The position numbers and the translations under genes are program-made. Below are positions 1 to 6,166 of a DNA stretch of 9,420 nt, piece by piece (the first letter of the stretch is position 1; the number at the start of each line of letters is the position of its first letter). Origin of the DNA: DASXRA01 sp036506155. Lineage in GTDB: Bacteria; Actinomycetota; Actinomycetes; Mycobacteriales; Jatrophihabitantaceae. Under the pieces are notes generated by a model. It was not told where the DNA came from, made no database searches, and saw only the letters and a program-made list of their open reading frames with translations. The stretch covers positions 1-9,420 of the forward strand of contig DASXSF010000033.1 in the NCBI GenBank assembly GCA_036506155.1, in the 5' to 3' direction.

Positions 1-112
1 AGCTGCACGCGGTCGCCACAGCGGACACCGCCATCAACGCGACCAAGACGAACAGTGCGCGGCGAGATCGTTCGGAGGCCGCAAGCGCGCCCGCGCCAAT
101 TGTTCGGACCAT
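1..112 (-). CDS. N-terminus of a putative exported or membrane protein (partial, runs off the left edge)
   Basis: On the minus strand an ATG at 112 opens a 37-codon frame that continues past the window edge. It encodes a basic stretch (SERSRR, residues 13-18), then a hydrophobic run (ALFVLVALMAVSAVA, residues 19-33) and TAC at residues 34-36. This looks like a signal peptide or first membrane helix. The cysteine at 36 sits in a lipobox-like position, although the -3 residue is Ala rather than Leu, and SRRALF loosely resembles a Tat motif. An AGGGG lies 6 bases upstream of this ATG. A second in-frame ATG at 178 has an even better GGAAGG 7 bases upstream and would add 22 residues (starting MKLGCRLRV), so the start is unsettled. 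The family cannot be named from so short a piece. A relic of an ABC ATPase lies just upstream on the same strand, so a transporter component is possible but unproven. Confidence 0.45.
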   Translation of the reverse strand, partial: MVRTIGAGALAASERSRRALFVLVALMAVSAVATACS

Positions 113-269
113 GGTGTGCCCCTGTCCCAGGCTGCGCCGTACAAGAAGAATCACGCGAAGCCGGCAACCCAGCTTCATTGCCGGACCTTCCCCCCGTGAC
201 ATCTTCGGTCGATGCAGGTCACAGGGTGCGCGCGTCGATACCCACCGTCAACGGCAACAACCGCCGACG

Positions 270-379
270 TTAGCCGGCGTAGCTTTCCCCAGCGCCCTTG
301 GTCGGCTCGTCGAGCACCAGAAGGCAGGGCCTGCCACGAGGCTGGCGCCCAGGTCGAGCCGGCGTCGCAGCCCACCCGC
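270..379 (-). pseudogene. Relic of a DrrA-type ABC transporter ATPase (signature motif to Walker B)
   Basis: Two overlapping minus-strand frames together spell the core of an ABC ATPase. In the first frame (about 379 down to 335) the sequence reads AGGLRRRLDLGASLV, matching the SGGMRRRLDLAxSLV signature region of daunorubicin-resistance-type exporters. In the second frame (332 down to 270) it reads RPCLLVLDEPTKG, the Walker B segment with catalytic DE and the start of the D-loop, then a TAA at 270-272. Two bases (333-334) separate the frames, so one missing base explains the shift. The SGG of the signature has become AGG, and I could not find a Walker A motif or the helical domain in the upstream part of the window. 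This is a gene fragment and not a working ATPase. The intact family powers export of drugs or lipids together with a DrrB-like permease. Confidence 0.6.
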
Positions 380-380
380 G

Positions 381-714
381 GGTCCGGGGCCAGTCACCCG
401 TAGCGGCGAAGGCGGGCACCTCGCAGGCCACTCCCGGCGGGGACGTCACTTATTGCCAGGTCGTTAAAACGGCAGGTGACTGCGTACACACCGGCGCCCG
501 TTGCATCTACGATCCCGACCCGACGCGACCTATCACTTGGCTCACCGACTGACGGGCGGCGGAGTTCGGTCGCGGCGCGGTGATCTTCGATCATTCGGAT
601 AGCGCGAATCCGGTGCGAACGCCGGGTTGCCTCGGCGGGTGGGTCGTGTGTTGCCATGCGGTGGGCGTGATCGATCGTCTCAGGCGATCCCCGCGTTGCT
701 GCCGCTCGGCGTTG
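381..714. other. Stretch without a supportable gene
   Basis: Open frames exist here on both strands (for example minus 394-657 and plus 298-552), but none has a convincing ribosome binding site, a recognisable motif or a family-like composition. The plus frame ends in a short segment with three cysteines (YCQVV...GDCVH...ARCIY) that I do not recognise. Because the ABC relic lies on one side and a broken regulator on the other, this is best read as decayed DNA. Upstream parts of the ABC gene may be here but too altered to recognise. Confidence 0.5.
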
Positions 715-1385
715 CTAGCGCTGTCGTGGTGATCCGTAGGTGCCGCGGTACTGGCTGGGGCTGAGGCCTGTTGTCAGCTTGAACGCCCTGCGGAACGCAG
801 CTGGGTCGAGGTATCCGGTGCCACGGCGGATCTCGTCGATCGGGTCGCTCGTCGTCTCGAGCAGTCGCTTGGCGTGCTAATGCGGGTGTGTTGCACGTAG
901 GCCTGCGGCCCGCGCCCGGTGGCTGATTCGAATCGGCGTGACAGGGTGCGCCTGCTCAGCGCGAACTGCGCCTCCAGCTTGCCGATCTGGAGCGGTTCGT
1001 CGAGGTGCGTGTCGATGTATTGCTGGATCAGGTGAACGACCCGGTCGTCGTGGAACCGTCCGGGTAGGGCGGCGAGATAGGGCAGTTGGCTTCTCCGGTG
1101 GCCGTCGACGAGCAGCACTTTGGCGGCCAGGTTGGCCCGCTCATGGCCGCCGACGCGCTCCACGAGGTGCAGCACGAGGTTAAGGAACACGGTCGCGCCG
1201 CCGGAGGTGATCACATCGCCGTGGTCGATGACCATCCGGTCAACTCTGACCTCGACGTCCGGGTAGCGCCGGCGTAGGTCGTCGGCGAATAGCCAGTGGG
1301 TTGTGGCCGGTCGTCCCCTGAGCAAGCCGGCGTCGGCGAGTAGGAATGCGCCGGTGCAGGAGCTGGCGATCCGGGAGCCGCTCGA
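715..1385 (-). pseudogene. AraC family (GlxA-like) transcriptional regulator, truncated and frameshifted
   Basis: The minus strand encodes the second half of a DJ-1/PfpI-like domain followed by an AraC DNA-binding domain. The first part reads SSCTGAFLLADAGLL then RPATTHW, the usual GlxA-type elbow with its cysteine. The HTH part reads LSRRTLSRRFESATGRGPQAYVQHTRI and then breaks. Adding one base near 878-879 (ATTAGCACG to ATTGAGCACG on the coding strand) restores IEHAKRLLETT, then GYLDPAAFRRAF and TTGLSPSQYR, ending at a TAG at 715-717. Without the correction the frame ends early at 774 in non-AraC residues. At the 5' side the frame meets a TGA at 1386-1388. Roughly the first 100 residues of a normal ~320-residue protein are not recognisable upstream. 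Intact relatives regulate neighbouring catabolic or stress genes, and the divergent flavodoxin-like gene would be a natural target. Almost certainly inactive unless the sequence contains errors. Confidence 0.8.
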
Positions 1386-1505
1386 TCATGTGCAGATTCT
1401 CAAGGGCAACGCACCCTTCTGAACAGGGCGAGCCGAACCGCAGAAACCACAGGGCGTTGATGGCTACCTGCCGTGAGCGTCGAGCAAGCGCGACTACCCA
1501 CCCCT

Positions 1506-1535
1506 GTCACAGTGACGCCGAGGATCGCCGATCCT
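1506..1535. promoter_or_regulatory. Two adjacent short palindromes upstream of the flavodoxin-like gene
   Basis: GTCAC-A-GTGAC at 1506-1516 and AGGATCG-C-CGATCCT at 1521-1535 are perfect inverted repeats with one-base centres, separated by only four bases. They lie between the broken AraC-type regulator and the start of the oxidoreductase gene. They could be operator half-sites for a dimeric regulator. No clear -10/-35 pair was found beside them, although a TTGACA occurs at 1583-1588 without a matching -10. The rest of 1387-1671 shows no gene. Confidence 0.25.
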
Positions 1536-1671
1536 GCTGCACCTGGTCGTCGCGCGCTTGACGATCTGGTCGGGGTCTGACCTTGACACGAGATTTGTAG
1601 TGCCGCGGCCGGGCGCGGGACAGTTCCCAGAGGTGCGGTGTTGGGTGCCGCTAAGTCGAGGGGGTGTCGCC

Positions 1672-2421
1672 GTGGTGGTACTTGATGCGCGGCAGGAGGA
1701 GCTTTGCCGGCAAGATCGTTGGAGCTTCGGCGACCTGCGTGCCATGTTCGTCAATTGCACTCTGAAGCGCTCGCCCGAGCTGTCGCACACGCAGGGGCTG
1801 GCCGCGCTATCGATGGAGATCATGCGACGACAGGGCGTGACGATCGACGAGATCCGCGCCGTCGACCACGACATTGCCACTGGTGTCTGGCCCGACATGA
1901 CCGAGCACGGCTGGCCCTCTGACGAGTGGCCCGCGATCTTCGAGCGTGTCCGGGCCGCGGACATTCTGGTGCTGTGCACCCCGATCTGGCTGGGCGAGAA
2001 GTCCTCGCTGTGCACCAAGGTGATTGAGCGCCTCTACGGCAACTCCCACCTGCTCAACGAGCAGGGACAGTACGCGTACTACGGGCGTGTGGCCGGCTGT
2101 CTCGTCACCGGGAACGAGGATGGCGTCAAGCACTGTGCGATGAACATCCTCTACTCGCTTCAGCATCTCGGCTACGTCATCTCGCCGCAGGCCGATGCCG
2201 GCTGGATCGGTGAGGCCGGTCCCGGCCCGTCTTACCTCGATCCCGGCTCCGGCGGACCCGACAACGACTTCACCAACCGCAACACGACGTTCATGACGTG
2301 GAACCTGCTGCACCTCGCGCGCATGATCAAGGACGCCGGCGGAATCCCGGCGCACGGCAACCAGCGCTCGGAGTGGGATGCCGGCTGCCGCTTCGACTTT
2401 CCGAACCCAGAGCACCGCTGA
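1672..2421 (+). CDS. Flavodoxin-fold NAD(P)H-dependent oxidoreductase (FMN reductase-like)
   Basis: The protein is about 249 residues and fits the flavodoxin/NADPH-dependent FMN reductase superfamily, which uses FMN to reduce quinones, azo compounds or other flavins in the cytoplasm. It has a first beta-strand and phosphate-binding loop (VNCTLKRSPELSHT, residues 27-40), a WPDMTEHGWPSDEW segment (73-86), the second FMN-contacting loop after a hydrophobic strand (ADILVLCTPIWLGEKSS, 96-112) and a third strand with TGNEDG (146-151). The C-terminal part, with GPSYLDPGSGGP and NDFTNRNTTFMTWNLLHLA, is typical of a distinct actinobacterial/proteobacterial subgroup. I chose the GTG at 1672 because a purine-rich GAGGGGG lies about 7 bases upstream. 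The frame stays open to 1558 (TTG), and an ATG at 1744 would start only three residues before the core strand. Six cysteines are present, none in an obvious metal motif. It precedes the first sigma cassette by 182 bases, so it is probably a separate transcript. The substrate is unknown. Confidence 0.85.
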   Translation: MVVLDARQEELCRQDRWSFGDLRAMFVNCTLKRSPELSHTQGLAALSMEIMRRQGVTIDEIRAVDHDIATGVWPDMTEHGWPSDEWPAIFERVRAADILVLCTPIWLGEKSSLCTKVIERLYGNSHLLNEQGQYAYYGRVAGCLVTGNEDGVKHCAMNILYSLQHLGYVISPQADAGWIGEAGPGPSYLDPGSGGPDNDFTNRNTTFMTWNLLHLARMIKDAGGIPAHGNQRSEWDAGCRFDFPNPEHR

Positions 2422-2543
2422 CCTGTACGGCTTCCGCAGGCGCGTTGGCGTTGTGATGAGCGTCCGGACGATGCCCGAGACCGATAGGGCGTGTCCGTCA
2501 GGCGATGACCGAGCGTTTGGTTCGTGCGCCGGAATGACCGCCC

Positions 2544-2570
2544 TGTAACAGTTCCGGACCGGCGCGTATC
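2544..2570 (+). promoter_or_regulatory. Possible ECF-type promoter for the anti-sigma/sigma pair
   Basis: TGTAACA at 2544-2550 and CGTATC at 2565-2570 are separated by 14 bases. An AAC-containing -35 and a CGT-containing -10 are the usual elements of ECF-sigma promoters, so self-regulation by the downstream sigma factor is plausible. An inverted repeat CCGGAA (2529-2534) / TTCCGG (2552-2557) overlaps the proposed -35 region. The leader to the GTG at 2604 would be short. This is a motif-level guess only. Confidence 0.3.
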
Positions 2571-2603
2571 TGAACAAGATGTCGGCGCGGAAAGGAGAGC
2601 GAC

Positions 2604-2849
2604 GTGGTCGAGGACATGGCGTGCAACGAGCTGGTCGAGATCGTCACCGACTACCTGGAGGGCACGCTTCCGGCGCCCGAGCTGGCTCGAGTTCGTGACC
2701 ACCTGGCGTCTTGTGACGGGTGCGAGGCGCACATCGCGCAGGTCCGGGCGACGGTGCGCGTCCTGCGCAGTGCTCCCGCGGAGCGGACATCGCCGGAATT
2801 GGCGAACGCGCTCGTCGAGATGTTCCGCGAATGGGCCGGTACGAGGTGA
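2604..2849 (+). CDS. Zinc-finger anti-sigma factor (zf-HC2/ZAS type), soluble
   Basis: This 81-residue protein has the standard zinc anti-sigma pattern: C7 in MACNELVEIVTDYLEG, then H33, C37 and C40 in HLASCDGC. In this family the N-terminal helical domain with the Cx~25HxxxCxxC site binds and inhibits a partner ECF sigma factor. In redox-sensing members, disulphide formation releases zinc and frees the sigma factor. After the zinc domain there are only about 40 residues, with no membrane helix and no sensor domain, so it should act in the cytosol. The GTG start at 2604 has a strong AAAGGAG about 7 bases upstream. Its stop overlaps the start region of the sigma gene, so the two are co-transcribed and probably translationally coupled. 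The order is unusual: in most ECF operons the sigma gene comes first. Confidence 0.9.
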   Translation: MVEDMACNELVEIVTDYLEGTLPAPELARVRDHLASCDGCEAHIAQVRATVRVLRSAPAERTSPELANALVEMFREWAGTR

Positions 2850-3478
2850 CGACGGCCGACGACACCGACCTGCTGGACGCGCTCCGGCGCGGCGAGGAGC
2901 AGGCGTTTCGCGAGCTCATGGGGCGTCACCAGCCGATGCTGCTCCGCCTGGCCCGGATATACGCGCCCAGCCGGGCGGTCGCGGAGGAGATCGTGCAAGA
3001 GACGTGGCTGGCCGTGCTGCGCGGACTCGCCGGTTTCGAGGGGCGCGCCGCGCTGCACACGTGGATGGCGCGCATCTTGGTCAACATCGCGCGCCGGCGC
3101 AGCGGCCGGGAGGCACGGTCGATGCCGTTGTCGGCGCTCGCCCGGGCCGAATCCGGGGGCGTCGAGGCCTCGGTCGACCCGGACCGCTTCCTGACCGGGG
3201 GACCGTATGCGGGTCACTGGGCGTCGTTTCCGGACGACTGGTCGGGTGTGCCGGAGAATGTACTGCTCTCGCAGGAGGTGCACGCGGTCGCGTGTGCAGC
3301 GATCGCGAGGCTGCCCCCAGCGCAGCGGATGGTGATCACGTTGCGGGACCTGCAGGGCTGGTCGCCGCCGGAGGTCTGCGCGGTGCTTGAGATCAGCGAG
3401 GCGAATCACAGGGTGCTGCTGCACCGGGCCCGGGCCAGGGTTCGGCAGACGCTCGAGGACTATCTGCGGCAGGTGTAA
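2846..3478 (+). CDS. ECF-family RNA polymerase sigma factor, partner of the upstream anti-sigma factor
   Basis: A 210-residue protein with the two domains of an ECF sigma factor. Sigma-2 spans about residues 19-88, with AEEIVQETWLAVLRGL and FEGRAALHTWMARI for core binding and -10 recognition. Sigma-4 spans about 142-208, with LPPAQRMVITLRDLQGWS and the HTH PPEVCAVLEISEANHRVLLHRARAR for -35 recognition. The linker carries RF...GHWASFPDDW, a pattern seen in a group of ECF factors paired with short zf-HC2 anti-sigmas. The GTG at 2846 forms a GTGA overlap with the anti-sigma stop (2847-2849), which favours coupled translation. An in-frame ATG at 2831 would add five residues (MGRYE) and cannot be excluded. 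The gene is followed after 62 bases by the efflux pump, which is probably in the same operon or controlled by it. No C-terminal extension is present. Confidence 0.93.
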   Translation: MTTADDTDLLDALRRGEEQAFRELMGRHQPMLLRLARIYAPSRAVAEEIVQETWLAVLRGLAGFEGRAALHTWMARILVNIARRRSGREARSMPLSALARAESGGVEASVDPDRFLTGGPYAGHWASFPDDWSGVPENVLLSQEVHAVACAAIARLPPAQRMVITLRDLQGWSPPEVCAVLEISEANHRVLLHRARARVRQTLEDYLRQV

Positions 3479-3540
3479 CAACGTCGGCCCTCGGCGCCAC
3501 TGGATACCTGATCGCCGCATGGACTGTTGAGGAGAACCGG

Positions 3541-5076
3541 ATGAGCCGGGCCACACGGCGCGAATGGATCGGCCTCGCCGTCCTCGCCCTGCCGTGCGTC
3601 GTGTATGCGATGGACCTGACCGTGCTGAATCTCGCCGTCCCGTCACTGAGTGCCGACCTGCACCCGAGCAGCACGCAGTTGCTGTGGATCGTCGACATCT
3701 ACGGCTTCACCCTTGCCGCTTCGCTGATCACCATGGGCAACCTGGGGGATCGCATCGGGCGCCGACGGTTGCTGCTGGTCGGAGCTGTGGTGTTCGGCAT
3801 CGTGTCGACGGTCGCCGCGTACGCGACGAGCGCGGCAATGCTGATCGCGGCGCGGGCGCTGCTGGGCGTCGCAGGTGCGACGATCGCGCCGTCGACATTG
3901 TCGCTGATCCGCACCATGTTCGCCGACGCCCACCAACGCACCTTCGCGATCGGCGTGTGGATCACTAGCTTCTCAGCCGGTGGCGCGGCCGGCCCGCTGC
4001 TCGGCGGGGTGCTGCTCGAGCAGTTCTGGTGGGGCTCGGTGTTCCTGCTCGCCGTGCCGGTGATGGGGCTGCTAGTCGCCGTGGGCCCGCGCCTGTTGCC
4101 GGAGTTCCGCGATCGCGACGCGGGACGTCTCGACCCGTACAGCGTGGCGCTCTCGCTCGTCGCGGTGCTGACCGTCGTCTACGGGCTCAAGCAGATCGCG
4201 CAGCAGGGGCCTGGGTGGGTCCCCGTCGCAGCACTGCTCGCCGGGCTGGCCGTCGGGACCATGTTCGTACGCCGTCAGCGCCGGACGGCCGAGCCGCTGC
4301 TCGACCTGCGGCTGTTCCGGCTACCGGCGTTCAGCGCGGCGCTGGCGAGCTATACGCTCGGCATCTTCGTGGTGTTCGGCTTGGATCTGTTCATCGACCA
4401 GTACCTGCAACTCGTCCTCGGCCTCTCACCCCTTCGCGCGGGTCTCTGGCTGCTGCCTGCCGCGCTCGGGTTCGTCGTCGGCTCGCTGCTCGCGCCACGG
4501 CTGGTGCGTCACCTGCGCCCGGTACACGTCATCACGGCCGGGATGGTGCTCGCCGCTGCGGGCTTCGCCGTCCTGACCCTCGTCGGTAGCCGATCCGGGC
4601 TCGCGCTGCTGGTGAGCGGGTCGACCGTCTTCTCAATCGGTCTCGCGCCCGTGTTCACTCTCGCGGCCGACGTCGTGGTCGGCGCCGCCCCACCGGAACG
4701 AGCCGGGGCCGCGTCGGCCATCTCCGAGACCGGCGCCGAACTCGGCGGCGCCCTCGGCATCGCCGTGCTCGGCAGCATCGGCACCGCCGTGTACCGCAGC
4801 CAGGTCCCCGACAGCGTGCCGACGGCCGGCCGCGACACCCTCGGCGCAGCCGTGCAGGCCGCCGCTCGGATGCCCGAGCGCATCGGCGCGCCGCTGCTCG
4901 ACGCGGCCCGGGTCGCCTTCACCCACGGGCTGCAGGTCATGGCCGGCGTATGCGTCGTCGTGGTTGTGGCGGGCGCTGTGCTCACGGCGATGCTGCTCCG
5001 GCGAAGCGGTCTCGACCGGTCGCAGCCTGATGTTGTCGACGCCGGCGTACAACCCGAATTCGCCGCGCAGGGCTAG
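3541..5076 (+). CDS. MFS transporter, DHA2 (QacA/LfrA-like) multidrug efflux pump
   Basis: The 511-residue protein has the features of the 14-helix drug:H+ antiporters, which export lipophilic or cationic compounds across the cytoplasmic membrane using the proton gradient. The first helix has the acidic motif AMDLTVLNLAVPSL (residues 23-36). Motif A is GNLGDRIGRRR (66-76) in the cytoplasmic loop after helix 2. Motif B lies in RALLGVAGATIAPS (105-118). The antiporter motif C is GGAAGPLLGG (147-156), followed by FWWGSVFLL. The remaining hydrophobic segments continue to residue ~490, and the length is normal. The start is clear, with GAGGAG at 3529-3534, six bases before the ATG. It lies just downstream of the first sigma factor and upstream of the second, so sigma-controlled expression is likely. 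Substrate specificity cannot be read from the sequence. The LfrA/QacA resemblance is at family level only. Confidence 0.95.
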   Translation: MSRATRREWIGLAVLALPCVVYAMDLTVLNLAVPSLSADLHPSSTQLLWIVDIYGFTLAASLITMGNLGDRIGRRRLLLVGAVVFGIVSTVAAYATSAAMLIAARALLGVAGATIAPSTLSLIRTMFADAHQRTFAIGVWITSFSAGGAAGPLLGGVLLEQFWWGSVFLLAVPVMGLLVAVGPRLLPEFRDRDAGRLDPYSVALSLVAVLTVVYGLKQIAQQGPGWVPVAALLAGLAVGTMFVRRQRRTAEPLLDLRLFRLPAFSAALASYTLGIFVVFGLDLFIDQYLQLVLGLSPLRAGLWLLPAALGFVVGSLLAPRLVRHLRPVHVITAGMVLAAAGFAVLTLVGSRSGLALLVSGSTVFSIGLAPVFTLAADVVVGAAPPERAGAASAISETGAELGGALGIAVLGSIGTAVYRSQVPDSVPTAGRDTLGAAVQAAARMPERIGAPLLDAARVAFTHGLQVMAGVCVVVVVAGAVLTAMLLRRSGLDRSQPDVVDAGVQPEFAAQG

Positions 5077-5218
5077 CCGCGCCGCTGATACAGGGCGTTC
5101 GTGAGAGGCGCGAATACTGCGGTGAGGACGGCTGTTGCAGCGATCTCCTTGATCAGAACTGGAGGCGGCGGGTGTTGGTAGCCATGTGTGAGCGGGTCTT
5201 ACCCAGGCGGGCGACATT
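5077..5218. other. Intergenic region before the second sigma factor; possible relic on the minus strand
   Basis: No gene was found here. A minus-strand open stretch ends at a stop at 5153-5155 and reads INAAAHNVARLGKTRS, then MATNTRRLQF; it overlaps the first bases of the sigma gene. It faintly resembles the tail of a DDE transposase, but I cannot confirm that. No clear terminator follows the pump. A short palindrome, GGCTAGCC, spans its stop codon. No convincing ECF promoter pair was seen. Confidence 0.3.
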
Positions 5219-5884
5219 GTGAGCCGCGGCATTGATTCCGTTACCGTCGACGGTTTCGACGTTGAATCGCGGGAATGGGTGTCCGCGCTCGGCCGGGCCA
5301 GCGGCCCCGACCGGCACGCGGCCGAAGCGCGGCTGCACGCGATGTTGCTGCGCGTCGCACGGGGCGAGCTGCGTCGTCGCAGTCCCTCACTGGGCATCTC
5401 CGGAGCTGAAGTGGACGACGTTGCTCATCAGGCGGCCGCCGACGCGATGATGGCGATCATTAGCAAGCTGAGGACCTTCCGTGGCGAGAGCCGGTTCACC
5501 ACCTGGGCGTACCGGTTCGTAGTCCTCGAGGTGTCTACGAAGCTTGGACGGCACTTCTGGCGCGAGCACGGGGTGTCATTCGACCCTGGGGACTGGGACC
5601 GCCTGCCGGACCGCTTCGGCGTTCATCCCGCTCACGTGGCGGAGGCGCGCGACCTCGCGGCCGCGCTGCGTACGGCGGTGGAGACCGAGCTGACGGAGCG
5701 GCAGCGCCAGGCGTTCGTCGCGATCGTGCTCAACGGCACTCCGCTGGACGCAGTCGTCGTGGAGTTCGAGACGAACCGCAACGCGGTGTACAAGATGATG
5801 TTCGACGCCCGACGTAAGCTACGGGCCGCGCTCGTCGCTAAAGGTTATCTGAGCAGCTTTGATGTGAGGCAGGTCGATGAGTGA
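5219..5884 (+). CDS. Second ECF/sigma-70 family RNA polymerase sigma factor
   Basis: A 221-residue protein. After the SREWVSAL segment (residues 17-24), a sigma-2 domain contains EVDDVAHQAAADAMMAIISK (64-83) and LRTFRGESRFTTWAYRF (84-100), the core-binding and -10 recognition regions. A sigma-4 domain (about 150-205) reads LTERQRQAFVAIVLNGTPLD and then the HTH through ETNRNAVYKMMFDARRKLR. It belongs to a different subgroup from the first sigma factor: the linker and the sigma-4 helix have no detectable similarity. The start is taken as the GTG at 5219 from the usual N-terminal length before SREW. No strong ribosome binding site is visible, and a GTG at 5279 is an alternative. The stop overlaps the next gene by eight bases, so this is a sigma-first cassette, the reverse of the order at 2604-3478. 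Confidence 0.92.
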   Translation: MSRGIDSVTVDGFDVESREWVSALGRASGPDRHAAEARLHAMLLRVARGELRRRSPSLGISGAEVDDVAHQAAADAMMAIISKLRTFRGESRFTTWAYRFVVLEVSTKLGRHFWREHGVSFDPGDWDRLPDRFGVHPAHVAEARDLAAALRTAVETELTERQRQAFVAIVLNGTPLDAVVVEFETNRNAVYKMMFDARRKLRAALVAKGYLSSFDVRQVDE

Positions 5885-6095
5885 GTGGGGCGCGCTGGAC
5901 CGGTTCCTGCAGACCGATCCCCGGGATGTCGGATGTGAGCAGGCGATGGCGATCCTGCACGTCTATGTCGACCTGGTCGCCAGCGGCGCGGACGCCGAAC
6001 AGCGCTATCCGGGCGTCGCCGCGCATCTCGCCGCATGCGGCCCGTGCGACGAGGACTTCCACGGCTTGCTCGCCGCGGTTCGGGCTGCGGACTGA
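5877..6095 (+). CDS. Minimal zinc-finger putative anti-sigma protein
   Basis: A 72-residue protein whose ATG lies inside the end of the sigma gene (eight-base overlap), indicating co-translation with it. It contains C20 and then H50, C54 and C57 in HLAACGPC, the same C...HxxxCxxC zinc arrangement as zinc anti-sigma factors, with a 29-residue gap between C20 and H50. The N-terminal WGALDRFLQTDPRDVGCEQAM resembles the first helix of that domain. Only about 15 residues follow the zinc site, and there is no membrane segment. The role as inhibitor of the sigma factor next to it is inferred from motif plus position. Redox control through the cysteines is possible. Confidence 0.82.
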   Translation: MSEWGALDRFLQTDPRDVGCEQAMAILHVYVDLVASGADAEQRYPGVAAHLAACGPCDEDFHGLLAAVRAAD

Positions 6096-6166
6096 TCCGC
6101 CGAGGTAAGACCTGGCCACGTGCCGACGCTCATTCTGTGACAACTCATCGACCCTGGAGCGAAGGC

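Noticed and set aside
298..552. Plus-strand frame ending with a three-cysteine segment (YCQVV...GDCVH...ARCIY)
   Set aside because: It overlaps the ABC relic on the other strand, has no ribosome binding site and no recognised family; the first half reads as the antisense of the relic.
394..657. Minus-strand 87-residue frame
   Set aside because: Arginine-rich, no motif and no clear ribosome binding site; it may contain degraded upstream parts of the ABC gene, but nothing recognisable.
1558..1588. TTGACG and TTGACA hexamers as a housekeeping promoter for the flavodoxin-like gene
   Set aside because: TTGACA at 1583-1588 is a perfect -35, but no acceptable -10 lies 16-19 bases downstream of either hexamer.
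1807..2577. Long minus-strand frame of 256 residues opposite the flavodoxin-like gene
   Set aside because: A shadow frame typical of high-GC coding sequence; the plus-strand protein has clear FMN-binding loops across the same region.
2651..3646. Minus-strand frame of 331 residues opposite the sigma/anti-sigma pair
   Set aside because: Arg/Pro/Gly-rich shadow of the plus-strand genes, which carry unmistakable ZAS and sigma domains.
4633..5397. Minus-strand frame of 254 residues across the pump's 3' end and the second sigma gene
   Set aside because: It spans two real plus-strand genes, lacks domains and has low-complexity composition; only the short segment near 5153-5237 was kept as a weak relic candidate.
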